From: JAAYAY01 sp964429355
Lineage (GTDB): Bacteria > Planctomycetota > Planctomycetia > Pirellulales > Thermoguttaceae
Direction of reading: 5' to 3'
Length of the DNA stretch: 23,360 nucleotides
Assembly: GCA_964429355.1 (NCBI GenBank)
Contig: CAYSCH010000118.1
Coordinates: 1-23,360, forward strand
Shown here: positions 23,313 to 23,360 of the stretch, piece after piece
Layout of the letters: each line of letters opens with the position of its first letter
How positions within the stretch are numbered: position 1 is the stretch's first letter
The notes under the pieces: generated by a model
The model's database searches: none
What the model saw: the letters and a program-made list of their open reading frames with translations, nothing else
Told to the model about the DNA's origin: nothing
Position numbers and translations under genes: made by a program

Positions 23313-23360
23313 ATGGCGGTTCTGACCATTCACGCGCTGGATGCGGCGGTGGAGAAGCGC
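23313..23360 (+). CDS. FitA/VapB-like antitoxin, N-terminal fragment (runs off the window)
   Basis: Only the first 16 codons lie in the window: MAVLTIHALDAAVEKR. An ATG at 23313 is preceded by GAGG with 7-base spacing. The pattern (MAxLTIxxLDxxVxxR) matches the beta-strand and first helix of FitA/VapB-type ribbon-helix-helix antitoxins, where this strand contacts DNA. The upstream repeats fit autoregulation by such a protein. A PIN-domain toxin gene would be expected right after it, beyond the window. Confidence 0.6.
   Translation, partial: MAVLTIHALDAAVEKR

Noticed and set aside
1..23360. Search for CRISPR arrays, tRNA genes, insertion sequences and phage genes
   Set aside because: No regularly spaced repeats, no cloverleaf with a TTC-loop motif, no transposase or phage motifs were seen by eye.

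Overview
The window looks like a chromosomal segment of a GC-rich planctomycete, probably Pirellulales-like. This is inferred from gene content, not from a marker gene. The indicators are two secreted DUF1080 (3-keto-disaccharide hydrolase) proteins, a Tat-exported Gfo/Idh/MocA oxidoreductase, a methanopterin-type dihydropteroate-synthase-like protein beside PabB, a MoxR ATPase, an ECF sigma factor, Cys/Pro-rich secreted proteins, and many starts without a clear Shine-Dalgarno. No rRNA, tRNA, IS element or CRISPR array was seen.

Layout. 1-1000: outer-membrane beta-barrel protein (+). 999-4763: three-gene minus-strand operon, SDR protein - DUF6513/DHPS-like protein - PabB, probably serving tetrahydromethanopterin or folate-type C1 cofactor synthesis. 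5091-5723: glycine-zipper lipoprotein (-). 5943-8696: sulfur amino-acid unit (+), with a promoter, a SAM-II-like leader RNA, an intrinsic terminator and two cystathionine gamma-synthase/lyase-family genes. 8738-12430: DNA repair pair (-), a SWIM-ATP ligase-WGR fusion and a UvrD-like helicase. 12505-12678: a three-way-junction inverted-repeat element and a promoter with an overlapping operator-like repeat. 12719-14011: Tat-exported Gfo/Idh oxidoreductase (+). 14078-14112: bidirectional terminator. 14150-15028: Cys-rich secreted protein (-). 15451-18090: divergent DUF1080 pair, one fused to a PHP-like metallohydrolase domain. 18110-19132: MoxR ATPase with altered nucleotide-binding motifs (-). 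19367-21207: ECF sigma factor, small one-TM protein and signal peptidase I operon (+). 21281-22204: EamA/DMT permease (-). 22367-23113: AraC-type cupin protein whose DNA-binding end is replaced by the C-terminal tail of a glycyl radical enzyme (-). 23243-23360: promoter, operator repeats and first codons of a FitA/VapB-like antitoxin (+).

Main novelty candidates: (1) the cupin/glycyl-radical-tail chimera at 22367-23113; (2) the SAM-II-like riboswitch plus terminator ahead of the methionine genes; (3) the SWIM-ligase-WGR protein; (4) two probable enzymes with altered catalytic residues (the SDR and the MoxR ATPase); (5) an ECF sigma - small membrane protein - signal peptidase operon with an ECF-type promoter. 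All assignments come from reading motifs by eye, with no database search.
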